The position numbers were made by a program, and so were the translations under genes. The notes beneath the pieces were generated by a model that made no database searches, was not told where the DNA came from, and saw only the letters and a program-made list of their open reading frames with translations. DNA of 64,000 nt from Bacteroidales bacterium UBA5349 (GTDB lineage Bacteria > Bacteroidota > Bacteroidia > Bacteroidales > Tenuifilaceae): positions 124,001 to 188,000 of the forward strand of contig DHQB01000007.1 in assembly GCA_002410065.1 (NCBI GenBank). The letters are read 5' to 3'. Positions 54,821 to 63,537 of the stretch are shown one piece after another (the first letter of the stretch is position 1; each line of letters starts with the position of its first letter).

Positions 54821-56866
54821 CTACTTTTTCTTTTTCAACTCTTTTATTTCTTGCTTAAGAATTTCTATCTTCTCCTCAAACTCTTTGCTCAACTCATTTT
54901 CCTTCAGCTTTTGATCTTGAGCCTTTCGGCTCATTTCTTCCTGTGTAGCTTGAAGTTCTTCCATATTCTGACGCATCTCCTCCTCTTGTGCCAACATCTC
55001 TTCGGCTTGCTGCTGCGATTGCTCTAAAAGTGCACGTGTTTTAGCATTAATCCTAACTGATAGAATGGTTGAGGCAATGCTCTGGGCTACGCGCTCAGTG
55101 AATTCAACCTCAAATTGTTCGAAGGCACGAAAAGAGGCAATCTCTATTACCCCCAAAACATCCTCCTCATGCTTAAGCGGCACAAGCACAATGTAGCTTG
55201 GTGTTGCCTTGCCCAAACCCGAGGTTATCTCCACATAATCATCTGGAATTTCGGTTAGCTGAATGGTTTCCTTCTCCATAGCACACGCACCTACAAGCCC
55301 TTCGTTAAACTCGATCCTTTTGTTCATAAACTTCTTCCTGTCCCATGCATAAGCGGATATTAGCATGAAATGGACATCGTCCCTATCCTCCTCCTCAAGA
55401 AGAAACAAACCCGCTTGGTTTGCCTTTAAGTATTTAACTAAATTACTTACAATTTCATCCGACAAGATTTGTACCTTATCATTATTGCGCCTTAAGATAT
55501 CTGCAAACTTGGCTAATCCCTCGTTGGCCCAAGTCCGTTTTCTATCCTCCTCCTTACGCTTTACCTCCTCATCTTTGGCAACCTTCAAACTATCCCTCAT
55601 ATCGATTAAGGATTTACCAAGGATATCCTGTTCGCTCAGCAGATCGATTTCACTATCGAGTTTTCCTTTGCCAATATCTAGGGCAAATTCAGTTTTGCTA
55701 TTCAACCCCTCAATTGAACGATTGAGAGCCTCGGCCATCTCCTCAATCTCATCGCCAGAGTTTACTGTAAACTTCATCTTTGATGAAATTTCGCCATGCG
55801 CCATGCGTTTTAATGTAGATGTTACGCTAACAATTGGTTTGGTAAGGCTATTTGAGATAAAAATCAGCAGTAAAATCACAACGGTTAACGCTAAAACTCC
55901 AACGATTAGTGAAATATTTAGCGTATGATTTGCAGAACGCATTATTTGGCTATAGGGTACTGATATGCCTAACGACCATGAATTAATTACTCCATTTACC
56001 GTAATGGGCGAGAAAAACATATAATGGCTTTTCCCTTTGTCATCGATGCGCGAAAAATTAAATTCATCGCCTTTCCGAATCCGATCGTGTAGTTTATGCT
56101 CTTTAATTTCGGCTTGGAATACCTCATCTATGTTTTTTGATATTAGCTCGCTATTGGGATGGCCCGCAATTACTCCCTCGGGAGAAACCAGAAAGGCATA
56201 TCCACCTTCAACTGTTTCAACACCTGCAACTAACTCTTGAAGTGCTGTTAACTCCAAATCAATACCAACCATCCCCATAAACTTTCCGTTTATTTGCACC
56301 GGTGATGCGATGGTTGTCATCAGTTTCGCTTCGCGCTTTCCATCCTGAACCACATCGAGGTAGGGTTCCCAAATATCAACTCGATTTCCCTTCTTAAAAC
56401 CACCATACCTGTCTGAATCACCATTCTGACTTCGCTCTTCTTTGTTTTTCTCAAATTTATCTCCATCCCGAAGAACAAATAGCATGGTTCGTCCATACTC
56501 CTTTGTATAATTTGGGATGTACCCGGAGTGCTCCCAGCTGTCCCAAATAATGTAGATATGCTCGTTTGCCTTGATAACCGGCAAGTACATCTCTAGAAAG
56601 AGTTTTTGCCACTGATCAACAGGTAAAGTCTGGTATACTGAAAAAGCTTGGGATAAAGTGCGCGCAATTCCCAAATTACTCTCAAAGAACTTTTCAATAT
56701 CAGTAGCTGAGTTCTTTGCAATAAATCTTGTTTTCTCAATGGTCTCGTCAAGGATTGTTTTACGTGATGTAACAACAATATAGGCAACGGATGCCACAAA
56801 GAATACTACAAAAACAGAAAGAATATATAGTATAATCTTCTGCCTTATTGAGCGCTTAGTTTTCAT
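54821..56866 (-). CDS. Cache-HAMP-GAF sensor protein without an output domain
   Basis: A 681-residue membrane protein. First membrane helix at about 10-32, double-Cache-type extracytoplasmic domain (about 35-315), second helix (about 318-338), HAMP (about 340-395), GAF (about 480-600) and a long C-terminal coiled coil (about 608-681, very rich in E, K and Q). No MCP signalling, kinase, GGDEF or EAL domain is present. It may pass a small-ligand signal by its coiled coil to a partner. MsrA is downstream. The layout is confident but the function is not. Confidence 0.9.
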   Translation of the reverse strand: MKTKRSIRQKIILYILSVFVVFFVASVAYIVVTSRKTILDETIEKTRFIAKNSATDIEKFFESNLGIARTLSQAFSVYQTLPVDQWQKLFLEMYLPVIKANEHIYIIWDSWEHSGYIPNYTKEYGRTMLFVLRDGDKFEKNKEERSQNGDSDRYGGFKKGNRVDIWEPYLDVVQDGKREAKLMTTIASPVQINGKFMGMVGIDLELTALQELVAGVETVEGGYAFLVSPEGVIAGHPNSELISKNIDEVFQAEIKEHKLHDRIRKGDEFNFSRIDDKGKSHYMFFSPITVNGVINSWSLGISVPYSQIMRSANHTLNISLIVGVLALTVVILLLIFISNSLTKPIVSVTSTLKRMAHGEISSKMKFTVNSGDEIEEMAEALNRSIEGLNSKTEFALDIGKGKLDSEIDLLSEQDILGKSLIDMRDSLKVAKDEEVKRKEEDRKRTWANEGLAKFADILRRNNDKVQILSDEIVSNLVKYLKANQAGLFLLEEEDRDDVHFMLISAYAWDRKKFMNKRIEFNEGLVGACAMEKETIQLTEIPDDYVEITSGLGKATPSYIVLVPLKHEEDVLGVIEIASFRAFEQFEVEFTERVAQSIASTILSVRINAKTRALLEQSQQQAEEMLAQEEEMRQNMEELQATQEEMSRKAQDQKLKENELSKEFEEKIEILKQEIKELKKKK

Positions 56867-56981
56867 AGTGCCTTATTTATTTATAAACAGGTTAAATGTA
56901 GCAATTTTTTAGAAATAGCGCACAACTGCATATAAGCTATAGTATGTAGTTTGAAATAAAAAGGACATTTAAGATCTAAAA

Positions 56982-58418
56982 TCATTCGAAGAACTGATTT
57001 TTCTCAAAATAAAAATCATCGCTAAAATTTACAAGAAACACCTTTTCGGTTGCTCTGGTAATTGCTGTGTATAACCATCTTAAGTACTCACGAGTCATCA
57101 TTTCGGGCTTAAAAAAACCTTGATCGAGGTAAACATGCTTCCATTGTCCGCCTTGTGCTTTATGACAGGTAACGGCATAGGCAAACTTAACCTGTAAAGC
57201 ATTAAAATAAGGATCAGACTTTATTTTAGCCATCCTGCTTCGTTTATTCACAATATCCTCATAATCCAATGCCACGCTTTGGTAAAGTTCATTACTCTTA
57301 TCCATAGGGAGCGATGGCCCCTCAACGCTAAGGGTATCAAGCATAATGATAACATCCAGCTCTTGCTCCTGATAATCGATAAGTTGAACGGTAACCTCGG
57401 CAAAACGGAAACCATGCAGCTCTTTTGTTCCACGTATCCTTAACACTTTAACCACATCGCCATTGGCGATAAAGTTTATGTTCTCAACCTTTTCTGTCCA
57501 ATGGTAATTATTCCTCACAACCATAAGCAAATCGCCAACCGACAGCTCTTCCTCTCGCCACAGTAACTGGTTTCTAATACCCTGATTGTATTTATTGGCC
57601 CTCTTATTTGAGTAGCAAACTACAATCGCTTCATCTAATCCCACACTTGAGTAACTTGCCTCCAACGAATCAACCAGCTCTGTGCCCGAAAGCCTCACAA
57701 TATCATCAAACCCAACAAGAGAAAACTTTGGAATTTCAACCCTACGCTCGTCTAAAAAAGATCTAATTAACGAAGCATTCGTAAGGATTCCTGAGTTCTG
57801 AGCCTGGCGAACCACCTCGCTAAGAATAACCTCTGTTACTGTATAACCATAACTTTGCAGCTCTCTACTATTAAGCGCAGGGCTAAAATCAAGCCTAATG
57901 GGTGGAAGTTGGGCATCGTCGCCAACAAGGATAAGCCTACAATTATCACCATCGTTAACAAAGGTCAGCAGATCGTCGAGCAAACGCCCCGATCCAAAAC
58001 CTGAATTATCTGCCGCAGTATTGCTTAGCATTGACGCTTCATCAACAATAAAGATGGTATTCTTGCTCATGTTCTTATTTAGAACAAAGGTTCCCAAGCC
58101 ATCCCTTTCCGATTTCTGCCTATAAATCCATTTATGAACTGTAAATGCTGGAGAGTTTGAATATCTTGAAAGCACTTTAGCAGCCCTACCCGTTGGAGCC
58201 AATAGCACAACTTTGATGCGACATGCCAAAAGCGTTTTAACGCACGAGGCAATCATAGAGGTTTTACCAGTACCTGCATATCCTCTTAAAAGAAAAAGAT
58301 GATAGTCCGTTCTATCAAGAAAATATGAAGACAGCAGATCTGCCGTAACCTCCTGACTTTTAGTAAGGTCGAAACCAAGGTTTTTAACTATAAGGTTGTT
58401 TATAGTTTCTTTTTTCAT
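56982..58418 (-). CDS. RecD-like AAA/UvrD-superfamily DNA helicase
   Basis: A 478-residue superfamily 1B helicase. Walker A is GYAGTGKT (46-53), Walker B DEASML, and the C-terminal UvrD_C_2-type motif AVTCHKAQGGQWKHVYLD is present near 415. It resembles the short RecD2/Dda-like form rather than a full RecD. The N-terminal RecD2 domain is absent. It may help in replication fork or recombination intermediate processing. It is divergent from a small membrane-protein gene. Confidence 0.9.
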   Translation of the reverse strand: MKKETINNLIVKNLGFDLTKSQEVTADLLSSYFLDRTDYHLFLLRGYAGTGKTSMIASCVKTLLACRIKVVLLAPTGRAAKVLSRYSNSPAFTVHKWIYRQKSERDGLGTFVLNKNMSKNTIFIVDEASMLSNTAADNSGFGSGRLLDDLLTFVNDGDNCRLILVGDDAQLPPIRLDFSPALNSRELQSYGYTVTEVILSEVVRQAQNSGILTNASLIRSFLDERRVEIPKFSLVGFDDIVRLSGTELVDSLEASYSSVGLDEAIVVCYSNKRANKYNQGIRNQLLWREEELSVGDLLMVVRNNYHWTEKVENINFIANGDVVKVLRIRGTKELHGFRFAEVTVQLIDYQEQELDVIIMLDTLSVEGPSLPMDKSNELYQSVALDYEDIVNKRSRMAKIKSDPYFNALQVKFAYAVTCHKAQGGQWKHVYLDQGFFKPEMMTREYLRWLYTAITRATEKVFLVNFSDDFYFEKNQFFE

Positions 58419-58504
58419 TAAAAGTCAGAATAAAGCGCTGTGGCTTGTTGAAAATTAATATTTGTTTGTAAATTTGCAAACAAACTTAAATTAAATTAAG
58501 CAAA

Positions 58505-59107
58505 ATGAAAACGGTTTATCAAATTGTGTTGCTAATAGCTATAGCTATCCTTTCATACTTTATCTATGAAAGCGTAATGAATCCTATTCGCTTTAACAAA
58601 GAGAAGGATAAACGATATAATCAAACAATAGAAAGGCTTAAAGATATTAGAACTGCACAGCTGGCATTTCGTTCGGAAACCGGCAAATTTACGGGTAGTT
58701 TCGATACGCTTATTGATTTTGTTAAGCACGATTCTTTTAAAGTTGTTAGACAAATCGGATCATTGGATGACTCTATCGCAGTGGCAAAAGGTTTGGTTAA
58801 GCGCGATACGGTTAGAATTAGCGTTCTCGATAGTATATTCCCCAAAAAATACCCGGTTGATTCACTAAAAATAGTGCCCTTCACTGGAGGTAAAGAATTT
58901 GAAATGGGCGCTGGCATGATAACAACCGGTTCAGGACTTACTGTTAGAGTTTTTGAGGCAAAAGTGCACAACAACGTTTTGCTTAATGGTCTTGATGAGC
59001 AGCTTATTATTAACCTAAACGATTTAAGGGAGAAGCTTGAGCGTTTCCCTGGACTTCAGGTTGGTTCACTTACCGAAGCTACAAACAATTCTGGAAACTG
59101 GGAATAG
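58505..59107 (+). CDS. membrane-anchored hypothetical protein
   Basis: A 200-residue protein with an N-terminal membrane helix (about 5-25) and a soluble domain rich in beta-strands and short helices (LKDIRTAQLAFRSETGKFTGSFDTLIDFV, about 45-73). This layout (hydrophobic helix, then alpha-helix) resembles type IV pilin-like proteins or GspH/I proteins, but the prepilin signal motif is not obvious. It has a TTG-18-TAAATTTG promoter upstream and precedes DUF3822 by 14 bases, so it is likely the first gene of that group. Confidence 0.8.
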   Translation: MKTVYQIVLLIAIAILSYFIYESVMNPIRFNKEKDKRYNQTIERLKDIRTAQLAFRSETGKFTGSFDTLIDFVKHDSFKVVRQIGSLDDSIAVAKGLVKRDTVRISVLDSIFPKKYPVDSLKIVPFTGGKEFEMGAGMITTGSGLTVRVFEAKVHNNVLLNGLDEQLIINLNDLREKLERFPGLQVGSLTEATNNSGNWE

Positions 59108-59121
59108 GGTAAGCGATAGAC

Positions 59122-59970
59122 ATGCAAAAGCTTGAATTTTTTGACGAAACCTTTGACATAGATCGAACTGAATCATACGAATTATCCATTCAGGTTGCCC
59201 TGAATGGATTTTCTTTTTGTATTAAGGATCATACTCGGAACTTATTTATTGGGCTTGTTTCCTGCCCTTTCAATAATCCAACGGTTTCGCCAGATGATTG
59301 GTCTGATCAGGTTAAATTCATTTCCAATGCCTACAGCTGGATTTCGAGGCCATTCAAGAATGTTATTTTTAGCTACGAGTCAAAGAACTTCACCCTTGCC
59401 CCTGCAGTTCTGGTTGAACCAAGTAAGGCAAAAAAGTTGCTGTCACTAACTACACCCATAAACGAACTTGATGAGGTTAGATACAATAGCGTAACCAACG
59501 ATTCTGTTTCCGTATTTAGCGTTCCCTCACTACTAGTTACGAGTTGGCTTAAAGTGCAAAGCAAATCGAAAATAGTTGCCTTCTGTGATTCGACAATACA
59601 ATCCCATCTGATCTCAATAAAGGAACAAAGGGATAATTCAGTTACACTTTCCCTTGCCGATGGTTTTGGAGTAGTCGTTATATCGATTGGTGATAAGATT
59701 CAACATTGTGGTAGCCTTGATATCTCCTCAATTGATGATATTACTTTCCACTTATTAAATATTTGCAAAGGGTTAGACTTAAGACCAAACAACACCATTA
59801 TTAAGCTACTCGGTCAGCACGATAAAAAAAGTGATTTGCAAATACTTACCAGTCGTTTCTTTAAGGATGTTTCGCTTACTATCAATATAGAGCAGAGTCA
59901 TTTTAGCTACTTAATTGGCAAGTATAAAAGTCGCTTTGCAAACCTATTCAACCAATCGCTATGCGCATAG
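59122..59970 (+). CDS. DUF3822 family protein
   Basis: A 282-residue protein of the Bacteroidota-specific DUF3822 family, which resembles an actin/Hsp70-type ATPase fold (ASKHA-like) but has no confirmed activity. The two-lobed pattern is suggested by the FSFCIKDHTRNLFIGLVS and SLADGFGVVVISIGDKIQHCG segments. It overlaps rsmD by 10 bases (ATG inside its end), so translation is coupled. A constant neighbour of rsmD in this phylum, as far as I recall. Confidence 0.87.
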   Translation: MQKLEFFDETFDIDRTESYELSIQVALNGFSFCIKDHTRNLFIGLVSCPFNNPTVSPDDWSDQVKFISNAYSWISRPFKNVIFSYESKNFTLAPAVLVEPSKAKKLLSLTTPINELDEVRYNSVTNDSVSVFSVPSLLVTSWLKVQSKSKIVAFCDSTIQSHLISIKEQRDNSVTLSLADGFGVVVISIGDKIQHCGSLDISSIDDITFHLLNICKGLDLRPNNTIIKLLGQHDKKSDLQILTSRFFKDVSLTINIEQSHFSYLIGKYKSRFANLFNQSLCA

Positions 59971-60491
59971 TTAGCGGTGAGTATAAAGGAAGAATTTTTT
60001 CGCCCCCAAAAAGCATTAAAGCACGCCCAACTACAGATATAGCGAAAGAAGGACTATTCAACATTATTAACAATAGTTTTAATTTTGAAGACATTGTTGT
60101 GCTCGATCTTTTTTCGGGCACAGGAAGTATTAGTTTTGAGTTTGCCTCAAGGGGATGCAGAAGCATTCATCTTGTTGAAATGAACTTTACCCATTTTCAG
60201 TTTATTCGGAAGATTCAGCAGGAACTAAACTTTACCCAAATTGTTCCCATTAGGCACGATGCCTACAAATTTCTTAAGAGTTGCAATATTACATTCGATA
60301 TTATTTTTGCCGATCCTCCCTACGAATTTAAAGGTATTGAACAGATTCCAGAATTAGTTTTAAAGAACAAACTGCTTAACAATAATGGATGGTTAATCGT
60401 TGAGCATTCAAAACGTATTGATCTTTCGGAACTTGATGGATATTGGCAAACACGCAATTACGGGAATGTGCACTTTAGCTTCTTCCGATAG
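59961..60491 (+). CDS. rsmD: 16S rRNA (guanine(966)-N2)-methyltransferase RsmD
   Basis: A 176-residue SAM-dependent methyltransferase that modifies 16S rRNA guanine 966. The family motifs are MRIVSGEYKGR, DLFSGTGSISFE (SAM-binding loop, 49-60) and DPPY (118-121, catalytic). It overlaps the upstream DUF3822 gene by 10 bases. A promoter for the tRNA-Asp lies just past its stop. Length is a little short (typical 180-200) but complete. Confidence 0.95.
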   Translation: MRIVSGEYKGRIFSPPKSIKARPTTDIAKEGLFNIINNSFNFEDIVVLDLFSGTGSISFEFASRGCRSIHLVEMNFTHFQFIRKIQQELNFTQIVPIRHDAYKFLKSCNITFDIIFADPPYEFKGIEQIPELVLKNKLLNNNGWLIVEHSKRIDLSELDGYWQTRNYGNVHFSFFR

Positions 60492-60511
60492 CGTTTTTTT
60501 AAGAGAATGTA

Positions 60512-60542
60512 TTGCATGTGACGAAAATATCACATATATTTG
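60512..60542 (+). promoter_or_regulatory. promoter of tRNA-Asp
   Basis: TTG at 60512-60514, 20 bases, TATATTTG at 60535-60542. The tRNA begins 37 bases later, so it is made with a 5' leader. Confidence 0.8.
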
Positions 60543-60578
60543 CACCGTCAAAAACAAAGACACGCTCTTTAAAGCATT

Positions 60579-60655
60579 GGTCCGGTAGTTCAGTTGGTTA
60601 GAATACGTGCCTGTCACGCACGGGGTCGCGAGTTCGAGTCTCGTCCGGACCGCCA
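60579..60655 (+). tRNA. tRNA-Asp (anticodon GTC), mobile element integration site
   Basis: A 77-base cloverleaf including encoded CCA. Acceptor GGTCCGG pairs with CCGGACC, anticodon loop CTGTCAC, T-loop TTCGAGTC. The 3' end is the probable attachment core, since an integrase and repeat array begin directly after it. Confidence 0.95.
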
Positions 60656-60714
60656 AGAAAAGGAAATTTGAAATACAGTGGTGGAAGCGTTGAAAAACAG
60701 TCAGTTAGGATTTC

Positions 60715-60735
60715 CTAACCTAAACTGTACCCCCT
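60715..60735 (+). repeat. arm-type repeat, copy 1 (direct)
   Basis: Contains AAACTGTACCCCCT. Identical over 21 bases to copy 2 at 60936-60956. Confidence 0.8.
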
Positions 60736-60844
60736 AAGAGAAATCGAAAGGATAAAACGCTGAAAAAAAGCCAATTAACCCTTAAAGGTGGCTTTCCCGT
60801 CCATACCGCAGAGAGCCTACGACAAGAGGCGCCAAAAGAAAGAC

Positions 60845-60884
60845 AAGCCCTTCATATTCAGTGAATATGAGGGGCTTTTTTCGT
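60845..60884 (+). terminator. hairpin with T-run in the attachment region
   Basis: AAGCCCT-TCATATTC pairs with GAATATGA-GGGGCTT (15 pairs, one wobble) and six T residues follow. It would stop any transcript that reads through tRNA-Asp into the element. Confidence 0.8.
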
Positions 60885-60935
60885 TTATCATGTCTTGGTC
60901 TAAAGCCAAGAAAAAGACAAAAAACGACAAAGCAT

Positions 60936-60956
60936 CTAACCTAAACTGTACCCCCT
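60936..60956 (+). repeat. arm-type repeat, copy 2 (direct)
   Basis: Identical to copy 1 over 21 bases, including AAACTGTACCCCCT. Confidence 0.8.
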
Positions 60957-60970
60957 TTCCGAAAAAACGC

Positions 60971-60983
60971 AAGGGGGTACAGT
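60971..60983 (-). repeat. arm-type repeat, copy 3 (inverted)
   Basis: AAGGGGGTACAGT, the complement of ACTGTACCCCCTT. It lies 15 bases after copy 2, so the two form a hairpin-like palindrome. Confidence 0.75.
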
Positions 60984-60994
60984 AATTCGAAGCG

Positions 60995-61009
60995 AAGGGG
61001 GTACAGTTT
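60995..61009 (-). repeat. arm-type repeat, copy 4 (inverted)
   Basis: AAGGGGGTACAGTTT, the complement of AAACTGTACCCCCTT. Copies 3 and 4 are direct to each other with 24-base spacing. It lies under the extended integrase ORF start, which favours the later start at 61107. Confidence 0.75.
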
Positions 61010-61106
61010 GGTCAAAATTGGCAGGGAGTTGTCCCGATTTGGCACAGAGCATAAAGTTCATTTTGAAATAGTTCACAGTAATTTTGTAATATTAAAAAAT
61101 GAGTTT

Positions 61107-62546
61107 ATGAGAAGTACATTTCGCATTCTTTTCTATGTAAAGAAAGACAAAAAAAGATCAGACGGCACTTATCCAATCATGTGTCGAATCACTATCGACG
61201 GAGAACCAAGTCGCTTCAACACTAAAGCAAATGTCAATCCCGATATTTGGGATGCAAAAGCCGGAATCGCTATCGGCAAATCAAACGAAGCTGTTGAAGT
61301 TAATGCCTTATTGAATACTATAAAAACAAGTATTCATAACGTGTACCACGAATTACAGACAAAGGAAAACAACGTAAATGCCGAAAGAGTTAAGAATATC
61401 TTTTTAGGCACTGAAGTAAAACACCAAACTGTGCTTGAACTTTTTCAACGGCATAATGATGATGTGAAAAAATTAGTTGGCATAAGTAAATCTAAAGAAA
61501 CATTTCAAAAGTATGAAGTTGCTCGCAAGCGTATGGCAGATTTCATTAAGGAGTATTATAATGTATCGGATATTTCTTTGAAAGAAGTAAATCACATGTT
61601 TCTCCATAACTTTGAGATTTACCTGATGACTTCCTGCAATTGCAAGCAAAATACTACTGCTAAATTCCTACAACGTTTTCGTACAATTATTATCATGGCA
61701 AAAAATAACGGTTGGATACATATTGATCCATTTGCCAATTTCAAGATACGATTTAAGAAAACCGATCGTGGCTATCTAACACAGCAGGAAATTGACATAA
61801 TTATGCGAAAGAAATTTGCTACTGAACGTCTTGAACGAGTAAGAGATATATTTATTTTCAGTTGCTTCACCGGACTTGCTTATATTGATGTTAAGAATCT
61901 ACGCCAGTCCAATATTCGCACTTCTTTTGACGACGGATTGTGGATTATCGGCAAACGGGAAAAAACGGGAGTTAATTATAATGTTCCCTTACTTGATACT
62001 CCTAAGCAAATCATAGAAAAATATTCGGGTAAATTGCCAGATGAAAAGGTGCTTCCGGTTATGAGCAATCAAAAGATGAATGAATACTTGAAGGAAATCG
62101 GGACAGTCTGTGGAATTGATAAAAATTTAAGCTATCATCTTGCAAGACATACATTTGCAACCCTTACGCTTACAAAAGGCGTATCTATTGAAAGTGTATC
62201 GAAGATGTTAGGGCATACGAATATTAAAACCACCCAGATATATGCGAGAGTAACCGATGTTAAAGTTAGTACGGATATGGCTTCTTTTGCTGAAAAATTG
62301 GAAGATAAAAGAGTTAAGTCTAATTCCAAACTGGATAAACTATTTGAGTGTCTTTCTTTAGGCGAAAAGATGGCTTTATTTAATCTGCCACAAACGTTAT
62401 CGAATGATCCTGAAAGGGTGAAACGAATATCTGTAATGTGGCACAGCCTTTCAGAGGAAGAAAAATCTTCTCTTTGGTCAAATACATTTGAACAAGAAGA
62501 ATCCCTTTCTTTCAAACCTATGATGAAACTAGCAGTTAATCAATAA
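61107..62546 (+). CDS. tyrosine recombinase (integrase), IntDOT-like
   Basis: A 479-residue site-specific recombinase from the start at 61107; the longer reading from 61008 overlaps an arm repeat. The N-terminal arm-binding and SAM-like core-binding domains (about 1-205) are followed by the catalytic domain. H344-x2-R347-H348 and Y379 (TQIYARV) are present. The first catalytic arginine position is alanine (A258 in FTGLAYIDVKNL), as IntDOT of CTnDOT also lacks it. It likely integrates the element into tRNA-Asp. It has its own downstream genes on the same strand. Confidence 0.95.
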   Translation: MRSTFRILFYVKKDKKRSDGTYPIMCRITIDGEPSRFNTKANVNPDIWDAKAGIAIGKSNEAVEVNALLNTIKTSIHNVYHELQTKENNVNAERVKNIFLGTEVKHQTVLELFQRHNDDVKKLVGISKSKETFQKYEVARKRMADFIKEYYNVSDISLKEVNHMFLHNFEIYLMTSCNCKQNTTAKFLQRFRTIIIMAKNNGWIHIDPFANFKIRFKKTDRGYLTQQEIDIIMRKKFATERLERVRDIFIFSCFTGLAYIDVKNLRQSNIRTSFDDGLWIIGKREKTGVNYNVPLLDTPKQIIEKYSGKLPDEKVLPVMSNQKMNEYLKEIGTVCGIDKNLSYHLARHTFATLTLTKGVSIESVSKMLGHTNIKTTQIYARVTDVKVSTDMASFAEKLEDKRVKSNSKLDKLFECLSLGEKMALFNLPQTLSNDPERVKRISVMWHSLSEEEKSSLWSNTFEQEESLSFKPMMKLAVNQ

Positions 62547-62557
62547 AAGATATAATT

Positions 62558-63088
62558 ATGGAATTACAAATCATTCAAAATAAGATATACGATATCAGAG
62601 GTATGCGTGTCATGCTTGATTATGACCTTGCAAAGTTGTATGAAACCGAAACAAGGGCATTGAAACAAGCCGTTAAACGCAATATTCACAGGTTTCCGGA
62701 GCCTGACTTTATGTTTGAACTGACACGGGAAGAAAGCGATGCAGCAATCAAATTAGGGGTGTCACAAAATGTGATACCCCCCGGATACAACGTCGGCTCT
62801 TCATTAATAATGGCGTTCCCGGAACTCGGAGTAGCCATGCTTTCATCCGTATTGAAAAGTAAGAAAGCAATTCAAGTAAACATTTCTATAATGAGGGCTT
62901 TTGTTGCTTTACGCCAATATGCACTGGGATATGCCGACATAAATCGTAAATTGGAGGATTTTATGATAGAAACCAATATGCAGTTTAGCGATATTTACCA
63001 AGCGCTCACAGAACTGGCTTCCCAAAAGGAATTAGAGAATAAACCCCGCAAACGTATAGGCTTTAATGTTAAACAAGATGAAGAATAA
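62558..63088 (+). CDS. ORF6N-domain protein
   Basis: A 176-residue protein with an N-terminal ORF6N domain (about 5-95): ELQIIQNKIYDIRGMRVMLDYDLAKLYETETRALKQAVKRN, the DNA-binding domain often found in phage and mobile-element regulators with KilA-N. The C-terminal half is helical and coiled (about 120-170). It is 11 bases after the integrase and 4 before the RhuM-like start. It is probably an element-borne regulator. Confidence 0.93.
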   Translation: MELQIIQNKIYDIRGMRVMLDYDLAKLYETETRALKQAVKRNIHRFPEPDFMFELTREESDAAIKLGVSQNVIPPGYNVGSSLIMAFPELGVAMLSSVLKSKKAIQVNISIMRAFVALRQYALGYADINRKLEDFMIETNMQFSDIYQALTELASQKELENKPRKRIGFNVKQDEE

Positions 63089-63092
63089 GATT

Positions 63093-63512
63093 ATGGAACG
63101 AGGATATATAAGAATAAAAGAAAATCGTGATAATCAGCTAATTGTTGAAGCGAAACTCGTAAATTGCACCCTTTGGATGACAAAGCATGAGATAGCTGAC
63201 TTGCTAAACGTCTTTGTAAGCTCGGTCGGGAATAACCTTCAGGCTATATTCAAATCGGACATATTGCGGGAGGAAGACGTAACCCGGATACACAAATCCG
63301 AGAACAATGGTCGCCAGTGCGAAGTAACGGAATACAATCTTGAAGCACTGATTTTTGTCAGTTATCGTATTGCGTCCTATGAAGCACGGGTTTTTCGGGA
63401 GTGGGTAATGAAAGCTCTGACCGAATATACCCGGACGAAACCCAAAAGAGAAGCAGAAGTATTGATTATATATAACTTATCATCAAAACTCCCTGCCATA
63501 ATATTAAATTAA
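63093..63512 (+). CDS. RhuM-family/winged-HTH-like element protein
   Basis: A 139-residue protein from the start at 63093; in-frame ATGs at 63066 and 63078 are also possible. The centre (TLWMTKHEIADLLNVFVSSVGNNLQAIFKSDIL and SYRIASYEARVFREWVMKAL) matches RhuM virulence-protein/ Fic-linked DNA-binding family proteins in mobile elements. It is shorter than full RhuM (about 300), so it may be a single-domain form. It is in the integrase gene run and follows ORF6N by 4 bases. Confidence 0.8.
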   Translation: MERGYIRIKENRDNQLIVEAKLVNCTLWMTKHEIADLLNVFVSSVGNNLQAIFKSDILREEDVTRIHKSENNGRQCEVTEYNLEALIFVSYRIASYEARVFREWVMKALTEYTRTKPKREAEVLIIYNLSSKLPAIILN

Positions 63513-63537
63513 TTCAAACGTATAAATATATTCAAAG

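Larger units (their letters stand above)
60656..61106 (+). mobile_element. left-end attachment region of an integrated element
   Basis: A 451-base stretch without a convincing gene. It holds four copies of a 14-base core, a strong hairpin with T-run (60845-60884) and a weaker AAAGCC/GGCTTT hairpin near 60765-60791. This layout fits an attachment site with integrase or excisionase arm sites. The right end of the element and its second repeat are outside the window. Confidence 0.75.

Noticed and set aside
60788..60985. 65-codon ORF in the attachment region
   Set aside because: It covers a terminator hairpin and an arm repeat, and its lysine-rich translation is not protein-like.
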